Assembly: GCF_905404315.1 (NCBI RefSeq)
Contig: NC_066267.1
Span: forward strand, 9,934,501 to 9,998,500
Reading direction: 5' to 3'
DNA length: 64,000 nt
DNA from: Leptidea sinapis
Lineage: Eukaryota > Arthropoda > Insecta > Lepidoptera > Pieridae
Part shown: positions 61,401 through 64,000 of the stretch, piece after piece
Layout: each line of letters opens with the position of its first letter
Position numbering within the stretch: position 1 is the stretch's first letter
Notes under the pieces: model-generated
What the model was told of the DNA's origin: nothing
What the model saw: only the letters and a program-made list of their open reading frames with translations
The model's database searches: none
Program-made: the position numbers and the translations under genes

Positions 61401-62572
61401 GCAATTCACGCGTCCCAATATAAGGCGATATGAATGACTTATCGGGTATATTGGGAAGCTTCAGATTATTCATTAGCTAATTACTGACAGTAGAATGTAG
61501 TAATTTGTCTCTATCTGCATATTGGGAATATTGGGTATATTGGGAATGGCCGTTAGTAATTGAAACTATAAAAACAGGAAGTAGTCAAGTGGAAGTATAT
61601 TTAAATACGATAACAAAATGTGATATTCTTATTAAAAATAGCGAAGCGTTTCTTACTTTGAAATCATTTTGATACAAAGTTATATTTTTGGCATCACTTT
61701 CACTGGAATATGTTATTCGATTCGTTAGTCCGATTTGATAAAGAATGTTTGAGTTTTAATGTTTCATAATTTATTTCTCGTATCTTTTTTATTTCTTTGT
61801 CATATTTCAGCTTATCGAAATAAAAGACTTCATCTTACTCAAAACCACATTTTGAAATGATGAAAAGCAGTATTGTCACTACTATGTAAGGTTAAAATGT
61901 CCTATTTTTTTAGGACAATTAGGTACGATACGAACAGAACGTTCAGCTGATGGTAATTGATACGCCCTGCCCATTACATTGCAATGCCGCTTGCTAGGAT
62001 TCATGAAAAACCCCAATAAATCTGAGCGGCACTACAACTGCGCTCGTCACCTTGACACATAAGATGTTAAGTCTCATTTGCCCAGTAATTTCACTAGCTA
62101 CGGCGCCCTTCAGACCCTAACACAGAAATGCTTACACATTACAGCTTCACAGCAGAAGCAGGCGCCGTTGTGGTACCCATAATCTAGTCGGCATCCTATG
62201 CAAAGGAGTCTCCCACTGAAATTTAGTTTTAATAAGATTGTTTTAATTAGTAAAACTCACTAAAATTATTTTTCAGGTGATCTTGACTACTCTTACCCCA
62301 GTTTAGTACCTTTGGACTCGGAAACTCATGGTGGAGAAGATGTTGCTGTGTTCGCTCGAGGACCTTGGCAGCACCTCTTCACGGCTAGTTACGAGCAGAC
62401 CCTTGTGCCCCATTTAATGGCATACGCCATGTGCCTGACTGACGACAAACACGCGAACTGCATACAAAAGAAGCAAAGATCATTTTGGACAACAGGCGGT
62501 AGCGTAAAAAATAAACCAAATAAGTATTATATTGGAATTTTGATGGCTGTGATTTTTAAGCTTAGATTTTAA
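19377..62572 (+). CDS. ALP: Alkaline phosphatase, probable membrane-bound (GPI-anchored) form; 8 coding exons, 555 aa
   Basis: Joining the eight exons at GT-AG junctions gives one open frame of 1668 nt with consistent phases (1,0,1,0,0,1,1). The protein begins with a 17-residue hydrophobic signal peptide. Family motifs appear in order: GDGMS with metal ligand Asp78; VPDSACTAT with nucleophile Ser128; TTTRVTHASPAG with His191 and Ser193; FLFVEGGRIDHAHH with Glu350, Asp355 and His359; SSDHAHT with Asp396 and His397; THGGEDVAVFARGP with His475. The spacing Glu350-Asp355-His359-Asp396 equals that of animal alkaline phosphatases, so the two-Zn/one-Mg site looks intact. Sequons are NVT, NIT, NYT and NAT. 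The tail YYIGILMAVIF before the stop would suit a GPI signal. The enzyme hydrolyses phosphate monoesters outside the cell. In Lepidoptera the midgut forms sit on the brush border and are known binding partners of Bt Cry proteins. Whether this is the membrane or soluble paralogue is inference. Confidence 0.93.
19990..20206 (+). mobile_element. Helitron-like element, divergent
   Basis: Begins in a (TCTG)n run, contains gggccggaacgattttgatg and ends aaaacaacgtttgcccggat then AGCT. It resembles a Helitron 3' end with a mutated terminus. Confidence 0.45.
20215..20552 (+). mobile_element. Helitron, second subfamily
   Basis: Ends tctgtcgggtcaaCTAG before T. The body (aactcctaaactaatgaacg, gggattacttcatggagtgc) is shared with 34091-34412 and 35285-35510. 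Confidence 0.7.
20899..21116. mobile_element. MITE L with long inverted ends
   Basis: The left ~75 bp (aaaacacttttt ... cgcgtaaaagttacattttt) is mirrored at 21048-21116 (aaaatgtaacttttacgc ... aaaagtgtttt). The centre has gaaacgtcgggctac. Confidence 0.7.
21381..21592 (-). repeat. LINE 3' end, subfamily G
   Basis: Reverse-oriented tip sharing aaatcaaatcaaaatcact, ttgagctcttatgagaag and acaatataatatgtaaag with 57676-57900. Confidence 0.65.
21989..22339 (+). mobile_element. Non-autonomous Helitron, complete
   Basis: TC at 21989 and CTAG at 22336-22339, with A before and T after, as Helitrons require. ACAGA/TCTGT forms a short stem about 10 nt before the end. 351 bp in ALP intron 1. Confidence 0.88.
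22735..23125. repeat. Inverted pair of tRNA-like sequences (copy 1)
   Basis: The minus-strand arm 22760-22835 and plus-strand arm 22973-23046 each carry a Pol III A box (agctcagttggttaga) and B box (ggttcgagtcc) in a tRNA-like layout. The 7-nt loop has C at position 33 and the arms differ by several bases, so neither looks functional. An A-rich tail (aaaaaaaaac) follows. Intron 1. Confidence 0.75.
23268..23445. repeat. Repeat P copy 2
   Basis: Same orientation as 9838-10026. It is followed at once by a LINE end, whereas copy 1 is followed by MITE I. Confidence 0.65.
23446..23745 (-). pseudogene. CR1/Jockey-like LINE ORF2 end
   Basis: The minus frame reads LPRTTKLWNELPYAVFPGRY followed by GTFKKSAFLKGRQRS, the terminal block of these LINEs. 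The rest of the 3' end contains DHLTPGDPYARLSSYSIKK in another frame and ends in an A-rich run. Confidence 0.75.
23960..24044 (+). repeat. Family A repeat, 3' tip
   Basis: caagaattctgatcagcact to gcgtgtctcgtcact, directly upstream of another copy at 24048. Confidence 0.55.
24048..24231 (+). repeat. Family A repeat, 5' half
   Basis: caatgggagtctcctttgca to gacgagcgcaattg. It faces the inverted copy at 24270. Confidence 0.75.
24270..24574 (-). repeat. Family A repeat, full length, inverted
   Basis: Reverse complement of the family ending ggagcctcccactg. It forms a tail-to-tail pair with 24048-24231. Confidence 0.8.
24662..24773 (-). repeat. Family A repeat, 3' fragment
   Basis: ataagggccgagacgagcag to atgctgagtggct, the third inverted piece in this cluster. 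Confidence 0.65.
25010..25671 (+). mobile_element. Helitron-like element, internally rearranged
   Basis: The 5' end tctatatatataaaaatgaa matches the copy at 21989-22339. The homology stops near 25190 and resumes near 25575, ending cgtctgtcgggttagCTAG before T. The ACAGA/TCTGT hairpin near the 3' end is present. The middle holds a Rep/helicase coding fragment (25436-25569). Confidence 0.75.
25436..25569 (+). pseudogene. Helitron Rep/helicase polyprotein fragment
   Basis: The frame from 25436 reads RAEKTPAGEHTRRFN then PTIDEVAVVIVGENLQSK. To my eye this matches the conserved N-terminal (Helitron-like N) block of insect Helitron polyproteins, with the pattern GEHxRRFNxPTxDEVAxVIVG. About 45 codons, with no start or downstream helicase. 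Confidence 0.7.
26581..26741 (-). repeat. Repeat M, copy 1
   Basis: gcgtacgtacaaagtactca ... ccgctaccacgtacatgttctc. The reverse complement of parts of 54842-55098. Confidence 0.5.
26818..27597 (-). pseudogene. LINE ORF2 C-terminal region and 3' end, subfamily E
   Basis: The minus strand, read across frames, gives LDSKLQWGPHIEGLANIP, SAAYAVKKI, YSIMSYSILQYIADI, KRAIRAIYNLGPKESLRAK and EINILTVASQYFL. This is the typical order after the RT domain in Jockey-like ORF2. The longest copy of this lineage here; it lies in ALP intron 1. Confidence 0.7.
28078..28572 (+). pseudogene. LINE ORF2 C-terminus and 3' UTR, subfamily E
   Basis: The coding pieces are FSRNCDIHNVNTRNKHKLVM and PTTRLGRVSKSF in one frame, then KFKRIVKKRLCWKGYYSIND to the stop at 28366-28368 after a frameshift. 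The 3' UTR ends in tttgaatttgaatttgaa. Confidence 0.75.
28615..28975 (-). pseudogene. LINE ORF C-terminus, subfamily H
   Basis: The minus strand reads SKRGNYFGLSESYIFMPFGV then ETLDSWGPEVQRMYKVLS and, after a shift, AIQRRNAASILGKLL. It ends like the copy at 2590-2750. Intron 1 of ALP. Confidence 0.6.
29604..30151 (+). mobile_element. Helitron, fourth subfamily
   Basis: Ends acagaacagctacagtctgt then cggttcagCTAG before T, with the ACAGA/TCTGT stem. The left side (aacgaagtcctcagccgcgt, ttgcaccgattttcattctg) is the usual head of this group. The exact 5' TC is unclear. Intron 1. Confidence 0.6.
30376..31260 (-). repeat. LINE 3' region
   Basis: The left edge tcaaagtcaaaagtatttta is the usual 3' terminus of such LINEs in reverse. 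The minus frame at 30937-31137 (NSKELLKNLGVVKVPKWLYV) resembles the end of subfamily E. A 25-bp direct duplication lies near 30665-30715. Confidence 0.5.
31220..32051. other. AT-rich intron 1 DNA; MITE N remnant at its end
   Basis: No coding signal. 31912-32050 (aaaaaaacaacttcaataac) is a decayed MITE N end. Confidence 0.4.
32052..32190 (-). repeat. LINE 3' end, subfamily D, truncated
   Basis: Reverse complement of the last ~140 bp of 16058-16514 (tttattttctcaaaattgat ... gcaagaaactctccca). Confidence 0.6.
32311..32629 (-). repeat. Family A repeat, full length
   Basis: Complete inverted copy from the A-run side to aggagcctcccact. Confidence 0.8.
33040..33442 (-). repeat. Lepidopteran interspersed repeat with CTAG end
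   Basis: The left edge actagctgatgcctgcgact and right part atttcattaaaatcggttca ... ttataatattagtaggta form a repeat that is common in moth and butterfly genomes. It may be a Helitron (CTAG at left) or an RTE-related element. Confidence 0.5.
33471..33739. mobile_element. MITE J with ~30-bp inverted ends
   Basis: The left end cacggaatagtaaaaaaaga and right end ctttttttactcatccgtg are inverted copies, as are aggactccgcg and cgcagtcct just inside. Contains gatctgtcacagacgatag. Confidence 0.75.
34091..34412 (-). mobile_element. Helitron, second subfamily, 3'-truncated
   Basis: The reverse complement shares actccatgaagtaatcccc and aattatttcgtaaaatatgc with 20215-20552. The CTAG terminus is missing. 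Confidence 0.65.
34413..35284. other. Unrecognised intron 1 DNA
   Basis: Less AT-rich than its surroundings near 34570-34750, but without long frames or repeats that I can match. Confidence 0.45.
35285..35510 (+). mobile_element. Helitron, second subfamily, fragment
   Basis: Shares gaggattacttcaaggagtg and attgacgtacggttggacag with 20215-20552. Both termini are lost. Confidence 0.6.
35548..35866. mobile_element. MITE with three terminal-repeat motifs
   Basis: The left end taggcccggtaccacccaag leads to cggagaggagaggaga. The inverted motif occurs twice on the right: ctcctctcagctttggtgga (35762-35782) and ctcctctcctctccgctttg (35818-35838), each followed by a gcct-like end. Confidence 0.6.
36497..36562 (+). 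repeat. LINE 3' tip, subfamily F
   Basis: Carries aaactaagcgcttttgaatc and ends ttgactttgactttga, the reverse complement of the tip at 15017. Confidence 0.5.
36590..36830 (+). repeat. LINE 3' end, subfamily E
   Basis: The frame reads FYNKIPENVQNKSITLFKRI, then a 3' UTR ending in gaatttgaattttgaatttg. A separate small piece of the same LINE (gctagaaactgccataacca) is at 36193-36240. Confidence 0.6.
36831..37539. other. Intron 1 DNA upstream of ALP exon 2
   Basis: Two 73-75 codon frames (36819-37040, 37089-37316) are hydrophobic, AT-driven and without domains. The pyrimidine-rich acceptor tract of exon 2 is short. Confidence 0.45.
37540..37838 (+). CDS. ALP: ALP exon 2: residues 18-117, first metal ligand
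   Basis: The acceptor ttgttacag precedes the exon and the donor AGA|gtgagt follows it. It encodes the mature N-terminus (acidic start DDVVPIP), an amphipathic stretch, then KNGILFIGDGMSLATVMAAR with metal ligand Asp78, and ends in FPVTGLAR at phase 0. It matches the N-terminal third of animal alkaline phosphatases. Confidence 0.95.
38471..38872 (+). other. 133-codon open frame, unknown, in ALP intron 2
   Basis: Starts MSHCYGYYLFMYPTLF and runs through a GC-rich, Arg/Ala/Pro-rich stretch (about 38650-38730), then ends in SSMECLVKGCKKRFDSMMP. The GC content differs sharply from both sides. I recognise no family and see no start context or splice support. It may be part of a transposon or a chance frame. 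Confidence 0.25.
39330..39470 (+). repeat. Family A repeat, internally deleted
   Basis: ttttctcccgtgaagcagta ... gagtggcactgcattgtaa with a ~50-bp deletion in the middle. Confidence 0.6.
39947..40328. mobile_element. MITE N in intron 2
   Basis: aaaaacaaccgacttcaaaa ... ctccttttttaagtcggtta. The centre has ttccgccgcgacccgctctc. Related partial copies are at 31912-32050, 12985-13145 and 54590-54712. Confidence 0.6.
40910..41024 (+). repeat. Minisatellite, 23-bp unit x 5
   Basis: Five units of the form actcagaaaatcatttgtag follow in register from 40910, with units 2, 3 and 5 most alike. Intron 2. Confidence 0.85.
41090..41381 (+). pseudogene. LINE ORF2 C-terminus (RNase H-linked type)
   Basis: The first part reads IKLNRIQLKRIMAALTGHC. 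After a frame shift near 41205 comes ACMVAEETAAHALLHCLGE and KEKRLLRFLEELGWQE with a stop at 41379-41381. The C..C ... H...C pattern and GWxE end are typical of I/R1-like LINEs that carry RNase H. Intron 2. Confidence 0.7.
41382..42783. other. Unrecognised intron 2 DNA
   Basis: 42560-42640 (gttgaccctaaaggccatcc, cttcccgctaatccgaa) has a diverged inverted relative at 21180-21235, so part is an unnamed repeat. Confidence 0.4.
42784..43310 (-). pseudogene. LINE ORF2 RNase H end and C-terminus
   Basis: On the minus strand a degraded GN-AAD-LAKRGS motif (RNase H end, about 43230-43270) leads into KFACNLMRLHSDKIRTIV, TGHCPMNKH, CRGCMEAEETAEHFVL and LLDFWNDMGWLE. The last 102 codons are open. Confidence 0.75.
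43411..43566 (-). repeat. Family A repeat, 3' half, diverged
   Basis: gtgacgagacgagcataaca ... tgaattgcgctcgtca. Several small indels. Confidence 0.6.
43565..43700 (+). repeat. tRNA-like SINE arm
   Basis: gagagtcgaacaaaccatac, then tcggacggttagctcaactg and cgggggttcaagtcccatat. Only the right arm of the inverted-pair family remains. A weaker relative is at 27735-27800. Confidence 0.55.
43701..44599. other. Unrecognised intron 2 DNA
   Basis: The 96-codon minus frame at 44131-44421 (QKKIYGSQKALQNHQHRNSR) has no domain I know. Confidence 0.4.
44600..44780 (-). pseudogene. CR1/Jockey-like LINE fragment
   Basis: The minus frame reads LLPQLSPEVLRRAVELIPAE, HHPAILYKLKYHSQ and VSRSSTVQF, matching the block at 5880-6060. 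Intron 2 of ALP. Confidence 0.6.
44781..45648. other. Intron 2 DNA before ALP exon 3
   Basis: No repeat is recognised. The open frame of exon 3 extends leftward to 45487 without family similarity before 45649. Confidence 0.45.
45649..45841 (+). CDS. ALP: ALP exon 3: residues 118-181, catalytic serine
   Basis: The exon begins after ttttccag with TYCLDAQVPDSACTAT, which holds the phosphorylated nucleophile Ser128. It continues through a Cys-containing segment with the sequon NVT and ends in NGLDV plus one G (phase 1) at the donor gtaagt. Only this one of the overlapping frames fits both splice sites and the family. Confidence 0.95.
45900..45995 (+). pseudogene. RTE-like LINE 3' end
   Basis: The frame reads IRAAQDRSSWKSLGEAFFQQWT, the last residues of the same RTE family, followed by a TGATGATGATGA tail. 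It lies just after ALP exon 3 in intron 3. Confidence 0.6.
46393..46445. repeat. Perfect 24-bp hairpin in ALP intron 3
   Basis: Arms 46393-46416 and 46422-46445 are perfect reverse complements with a 5-nt loop. It is not part of any repeat recognised here. Confidence 0.92.
46910..47530 (-). pseudogene. mariner (Tc1/mariner) transposase fossil
   Basis: The minus strand reads GTNVAETARNINAV, then EEDQPLNLMINDELNAMIEA, TILKHLHQK and, after stops and shifts, GRIVRGAEKW, QWLTPGQKP and WDSL. These match the HTH region (AETARNI, HLHQ) and the first catalytic region of mariner transposases. The catalytic Asp normally before EKW is Ala here and stops interrupt the frame, so it is inactive. Confidence 0.75.
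47531..48379. other. Unrecognised intron 3 DNA
   Basis: ctgttggcactacagtagtg at 47820-47840 contains a small direct repeat. No coding signal. Confidence 0.4.
48380..48671 (+). mobile_element. Non-autonomous Helitron, third subfamily
   Basis: TC at 48380 and CTAG at 48668-48671, flanked by A and T. The body (ggctgcaccgatttgaatga, gttccagtgaatttgagatt) matches the tandem array at 18328-18985. 292 bp in intron 3. Confidence 0.8.
48900..48933 (+). mobile_element. Helitron 3' end fragment
   Basis: About 30 bp ending in gtgggtcagCTAG before T, 230 bp after another Helitron end. Confidence 0.5.
49370..49628 (+). repeat. LINE 3' UTR, subfamily E
   Basis: Nearly identical to 28320-28572: cacggactgggaataaagcg ... 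ttgaataaaaataaatgaa. Only the last codons of ORF2 remain. Confidence 0.75.
49655..49870 (+). pseudogene. CR1/Jockey-like LINE ORF2 end, + strand
   Basis: Across frames the sequence reads ATLWNQLPLAVFPNRYHLGT, FKKRTYYYLKGN and ACPFAPFY. This is the same terminal block as at 23446-23745 but from a different subfamily. Confidence 0.6.
49924..50154 (-). repeat. Family A repeat, 5'-truncated
   Basis: acaataagggacgagaggac ... gaccgaaacacagtaatgct, then a Helitron 3' end. Confidence 0.7.
50153..50179 (+). mobile_element. Helitron 3' end fragment
   Basis: aaaacaacgtttgccatgtc then agCTAG before T, joined directly to a truncated family A repeat. Confidence 0.45.
50830..50965 (-). pseudogene. LINE ORF2 tip, split from 51465-51640
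   Basis: The minus frame has NVLKFKKKLGWLE, the GWLE end of an RNase H-type LINE. Its upstream part lies beyond an inserted element (51064-51426). Confidence 0.45.
51064..51426. mobile_element. MITE N, complete
   Basis: Ends ttttaaccgacttaaaaaag and gtttgaagtcggttttttaa are inverted. Sits between two pieces of a LINE (50830-50965 and 51465-51640). Confidence 0.65.
51465..51640 (-). pseudogene. LINE ORF2 C-terminal Cys/His segment
   Basis: The minus frame reads VVSPKCKGCLAENETVTHLT then LECACVANPQL, equivalent to the C..C ... H...C block of the LINEs at 41217 and 42900. It ends 70 bp before ALP exon 4. Confidence 0.55.
51708..51877 (+). CDS. ALP: ALP exon 4: residues 182-238, Mg-site segment
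   Basis: The acceptor is tatctttag and the donor is AAG|gtaagt (phase 0). The exon encodes TTTRVTHASPAGMYAHT with His191 and Ser193 at the Mg-site positions. Then come NWESDADIP, the LGCRDIAYQLI helix and NNPGRQFK. Exon 5 follows directly in frame with VIMGGGR, as in family members. Confidence 0.95.
51914..53149. other. Intron 4 DNA, unrecognised
   Basis: caatctatatatatttaaga at 52474 resembles a Helitron 5' end, with ccataagccgtagagacttg after it, but no CTAG terminus was found. Confidence 0.4.
53150..53296. mobile_element. MITE K, complete
   Basis: Inverted ends: taccccct tactcataat agtctgctaa / ttagcggacc attatgaata agggggt. TTTA and TTAA flank it, which would suit a piggyBac-type TTAA target, with one base changed. 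Intron 4. Confidence 0.65.
53556..53918 (-). mobile_element. Non-autonomous Helitron
   Basis: Minus-strand copy ending in CTAG at 53556-53559, with the same body as 21989-22339 (ccaaatcggtccagctgttt, caaaggaaaaacaaatttgt). The 5' tip is mutated. Intron 4. Confidence 0.8.
54842..55098 (+). repeat. Repeat M, copy 2
   Basis: gccaggagaacataaagttg, ggtagcggtgatagtaatgt and gtgtactttgtacgcacg match copy 1 inverted, with ~90 bp of extra sequence at the left. Confidence 0.5.
55099..56231. other. Intron 4 DNA with a GC-rich patch
   Basis: 55390-55505 (cctgcgggcccgcagacgcc) is far more GC-rich than its surroundings. cgggcccg sits in a short palindrome. Not assigned. Confidence 0.4.
56232..56270 (-). 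mobile_element. Helitron 3' end fragment
   Basis: CTAG plus about 35 bp (ctgacccaacagacgatgtt) of the 21989 family, then abrupt loss of homology. Confidence 0.6.
56346..56680 (-). pseudogene. CR1/Jockey-like LINE 3' end
   Basis: Close to the copy at 23446-23745 over its whole length (gacaaacgagcgtacgggtc ... ccacacatccagatggtg), with a small deletion near 56510. The flanking fragment at 56232-56270 is the 3' end of a Helitron. Confidence 0.7.
56797..57100 (+). repeat. Family A repeat, near full length
   Basis: gcttctttgcacaggatgcc to tcgtcataatagtcataaaa. Confidence 0.75.
57508..57630 (-). repeat. LINE 3' tip
   Basis: ttcaagttcaagttcaggtt then tttattcgtaaatatt has the usual form of a LINE terminus in reverse. 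No ORF remains. Confidence 0.35.
57676..58500 (-). pseudogene. LINE ORF2 C-terminal half and 3' end, subfamily G
   Basis: The minus strand reads LNSVINQLSEWFSGNSLVLN, DRTRRQLVVNINGVRLQQVK, EASFLGFQSDQTF, LARNCFALSRLSSKFSKKAL and VGLYSRLTYTG. This is the order expected just after the RT catalytic core. Frameshifts near 58310, 58180 and 57990 break it. Intron 4 of ALP. Confidence 0.8.
58885..59055 (+). CDS. ALP: ALP exon 5: residues 239-295
   Basis: The acceptor is ttatttcag and the donor is AAG|gtgagc (phase 0 both sides, 57 codons). It encodes VIMGGGRREMLP, a loop rich in sequons (NIT, NYT, NAT), and DRNELMK. In the family this stretch forms a surface segment between the Mg site and the crown-domain approach. 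Confidence 0.94.
59285..59322 (+). repeat. Family A repeat, 5' tip
   Basis: Only cagtgggaggctcctttgct and about 18 more bases remain, in ALP intron 5. Confidence 0.5.
59375..59595. repeat. Inverted pair of tRNA-like sequences (copy 2)
   Basis: Arms at about 59394-59452 (minus, gcgggactcgaacccgcgac) and 59506-59562 (plus). The centre agagttgaacaaagcataca is shared with 22929-22950. It is shorter and more decayed. Intron 5, ending about 50 bp before exon 6. Confidence 0.7.
59644..59809 (+). CDS. ALP: ALP exon 6: residues 296-350
   Basis: The acceptor ttgttcaag precedes VYNSDDIPEYLLGLF. The exon ends in GYFLFVE with Glu350 (Mg ligand) plus one G (phase 1) before gtatag. It carries the family's LLGLF ... 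EMVEVAIKMLS helix region. A tRNA-like inverted repeat lies about 50 bp upstream in intron 5. Confidence 0.94.
59925..59978 (+). pseudogene. RTE-like LINE 3' remnant
   Basis: A short piece resembling the end of the RTE family (tggagatctttggagag, then tgatatgatgatg) sits in ALP intron 6. Confidence 0.4.
59979..60800. other. Intron 6 DNA
   Basis: No repeat is recognised after the RTE remnant. taatatatttttatatatat near 60490 is simple sequence. Confidence 0.45.
60801..61121 (+). CDS. ALP: ALP exon 7: residues 351-457, Zn ligands
   Basis: The acceptor is gacttccag. The exon starts with GGRIDHAHH (Asp355 and His359, Zn site 1) and then LLVVSSDHAHTMTVAGYP (Asp396 and His397, Zn site 2). It continues through the crown-domain region and ends in SQFSN plus one C (phase 1) at the donor gtgagt. 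Residue 357 is Ala where the vertebrate enzymes have Gly; it is not a metal ligand. Confidence 0.95.
61301..61556. mobile_element. MITE I in ALP intron 7
   Basis: ttaacggccgttcccaatat ... tattgggaatggccgtta. A ~65-bp deletion compared with 11666-11959, and an extra ttgggaatattgggtatatt near the right end. Confidence 0.75.
61903..62218 (-). repeat. Family A repeat, full length, next to ALP exon 8
   Basis: Inverted copy ending ggagtctcccactg only 58 bp upstream of the exon 8 boundary. Confidence 0.8.
62277..62572 (+). CDS. ALP: ALP exon 8: residues 458-555, stop codon
   Basis: The acceptor is atttttcag. The exon encodes SLVPLDSETHGGEDVAVFARGP with His475 (Zn site 1), then the helix EQTLVPHLMAYAMCL, Cys residues near the end, and a C-terminal TTGGSVKNK followed by the hydrophobic YYIGILMAVIF and a TAA stop. 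The GPI attachment site is inferred near Gly531-Ser533. The hydrophobic tail is short and ends in KLRF, so anchoring is likely but not proven. Confidence 0.93.
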
Positions 62573-62685
62573 TGTACTTAATGTTATTTTAGCTTGGAAC
62601 AAAGTTCTTATTGTAGATGAAAGTAAAATGACCCGAAATACAAATGTAACGAATTTATCGTGATTGAAACTTTTTATGACAGAAA

Positions 62686-63054
62686 TACGGACGAGTAAAA
62701 AAAGAAGGACTCCGCGCCGTGATATTAGCAAGTGAAGCACCGTTATGCTAGTGTGTGTGCGGGGAATACTAGTTACACAATTTTTTCTCCCTTAAATAAT
62801 CATATATGGCCACATATACTTATATAGTACCGTTTTCACACTTTTACACAATGCACGACGGCATTTTTAAAATATTTTATTGAGACGCAAACTGATCTGT
62901 CACAGATGATGACAATTCTCATAATGGCCGCCTATCGGCCTGTAGTAGTGTAAGTATGTGCGTGGGGCTACGTATTTACACGTTAATCGGCTTGTTTTGG
63001 TGCTACACTGTTACGTAAGGTGACACGGAGTCTTAATTTTTTTACAAGTCCGTG
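62686..63054. mobile_element. MITE J in the ALP 3' flank
   Basis: tacggacgagtaaaaaaaga ... tttacaagtccgtgg, with the same internal gatctgtcacagatgatgac. About 100 bp longer than 33471-33739 because of extra sequence near 62760-62840. Confidence 0.75.
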
Positions 63055-63215
63055 GACAGATATAGTTTTACAATTTACTTTGATGTTATTTGAAACAGGT
63101 CAGTCTTGAATAGCCTTTGCTTATCTTTAATTTTTTGCTTGCAGATCTTAATCTTTTTTTTTATATTTAGATAATTCTTTTATTCATTTTTAATTTTGCC
63201 CTAACGCAAGAACGG

Positions 63216-63231
63216 AATAAATCTAAATAAA
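63216..63231 (+). terminator. Tandem polyadenylation signals
   Basis: Two AATAAA hexamers (63216-63221 and 63226-63231) are the first on this strand after the ALP stop. If used, the 3' UTR would be about 0.65 kb and would contain the MITE at 62686-63054. An unseen closer variant signal is possible. Confidence 0.35.
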
Positions 63232-63473
63232 AAGGTACTAGAAGTATCATGGCCAAAGAAACCATAGGAGACTTATATAAATATATCGAAACGAAATGTG
63301 TGTATTTCGTTACATAAGTATCTCCATGCGGAAAATCGGCCTCAACCTGCAATTATACAAAAAAAAACTGGTCCCGCAAGTAATAAGCACTTCTAAAATT
63401 ATCATCACTTATAACATTTGTATTACCTTATTATTTAGATTTCTCTGAAAAAAATCTAAACCGTTAACAATCA

Positions 63474-63522
63474 AACAGTTTGATATCAAAAGCGGAGTGT
63501 ATGTTTTTGATATCAAACTGTT
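63474..63522. repeat. Perfect 18-bp hairpin in the ALP 3' flank
   Basis: Arms 63474-63491 and 63505-63522 with a 13-nt loop. Each arm contains the palindrome tttgatatcaaa. Confidence 0.9.
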
Positions 63523-63789
63523 CTTTAAAAGGTACCAATCAACACCGACTTTTTCAGTCTGAAACTTGTTAGTATAAAATCTACTGAAATTTTAACGTAA
63601 ATATGTTCGAAATCACTTACTTTACCTTTAAAAGTATTATAATTATTAATGTATTAACATAAGATGAATTGTAAAATGCTTCGGTTTTTCATCGTAATTT
63701 ATTAGCACTTTTGTAAAATATTAGTATACTTAGATAATATTATGTTATTTTTTAAAACGGACTGGCTCTTTTTGTTTTGAACGATTGGT

Positions 63790-63945
63790 TGGCAGCTAGT
63801 GAAACTACTGGGCCGATGAGGCTTAAAATCTTGTCTCAATGTGACTCGTGTCATTGCCATGCCGTTCAGAATTTTGGCTCTAATCGAGAATCCAGCGCGA
63901 ATTCTTAATGGCCAGGTCGTATCACTCTTGCCTCGTCTACAGACA
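63790..63945 (+). repeat. Family A repeat, strongly diverged
   Basis: gcagctagtgaaactactgg, ttaaaatcttgtctcaatgt and gccgttcagaattttggc align with the middle of the family. Confidence 0.5.
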
Positions 63946-63967
63946 TTTTTCTTTGTTTATATTAAAT

Positions 63968-64000
63968 GAGACATCAAGAATTATTTCGTAAAATATGCTC
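63968..64000 (-). mobile_element. Helitron fragment cut by the window edge
   Basis: The last 33 bases (gacatcaagaattatttcgt...) match the segment at 34118-34152. Confidence 0.5.

Noticed and set aside
62480..62740. Minus-strand 86-codon frame over the end of ALP
   Set aside because: Antisense shadow of exon 8 and its 3' flank without family similarity.

Overview
This is a stretch of AT-rich animal nuclear DNA, most likely from a moth or butterfly. The evidence is a split gene with GT-AG introns, Lep1-type Helitron ends (A|TC ... CTAG|T), several LINE lineages and MITE/SINE families of the kind that fill lepidopteran introns. I cannot name the species from sequence alone.

One host gene is convincingly present: a complete alkaline phosphatase on the + strand. 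It has eight coding exons (19377-19428, 37540-37838, 45649-45841, 51708-51877, 58885-59055, 59644-59809, 60801-61121, 62277-62572) that encode 555 residues. It carries a signal peptide, all the metal ligands and the catalytic serine that I can map to the family, four N-glycosylation sequons, and a short hydrophobic C-terminus that would suit a GPI anchor. The first four introns are long (18.1, 7.8, 5.9 and 7.0 kb) and the last three short (588, 991 and 1155 bp).

Positions 1-19.2 kb lie upstream of the gene. They hold fossils of LINEs (RTE-like and CR1/Jockey-like), copies of a ~310-bp repeat called family A here, MITEs, Helitron copies, and an internally deleted LTR retroelement. That retroelement has a recognisable tRNA-Pro primer binding site, a SAP-like segment in its gag region, and a reverse-transcriptase fragment that ends in two perfect hairpins. 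18.3-19.0 kb is a tandem array of Helitron 5' ends. 19.26-19.38 kb is the putative promoter, 5' leader and signal-peptide exon.

19.4-62.3 kb is the body of the gene. Its introns are packed with the same repeat families. They also hold a Helitron copy with a fragment of Rep/helicase coding sequence (25.0-25.7 kb), inverted pairs of tRNA-like sequences (22.7-23.1 and 59.4-59.6 kb), a mariner transposase fossil (46.9-47.5 kb), and several LINE ORF2 ends with RNase H-linked C-termini. 62.6-64 kb is the 3' flank, with a MITE, tandem polyadenylation signals and a perfect hairpin.

No rRNA, functional tRNA, CRISPR array or bacterial-type operon is visible. The most unusual signals are the short perfect fold-backs (2427-2465, 8899-8942, 8948-8991, 46393-46445, 63474-63522), the tRNA-like inverted pairs, and the deleted retroelement. 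No new biological system is demonstrated.
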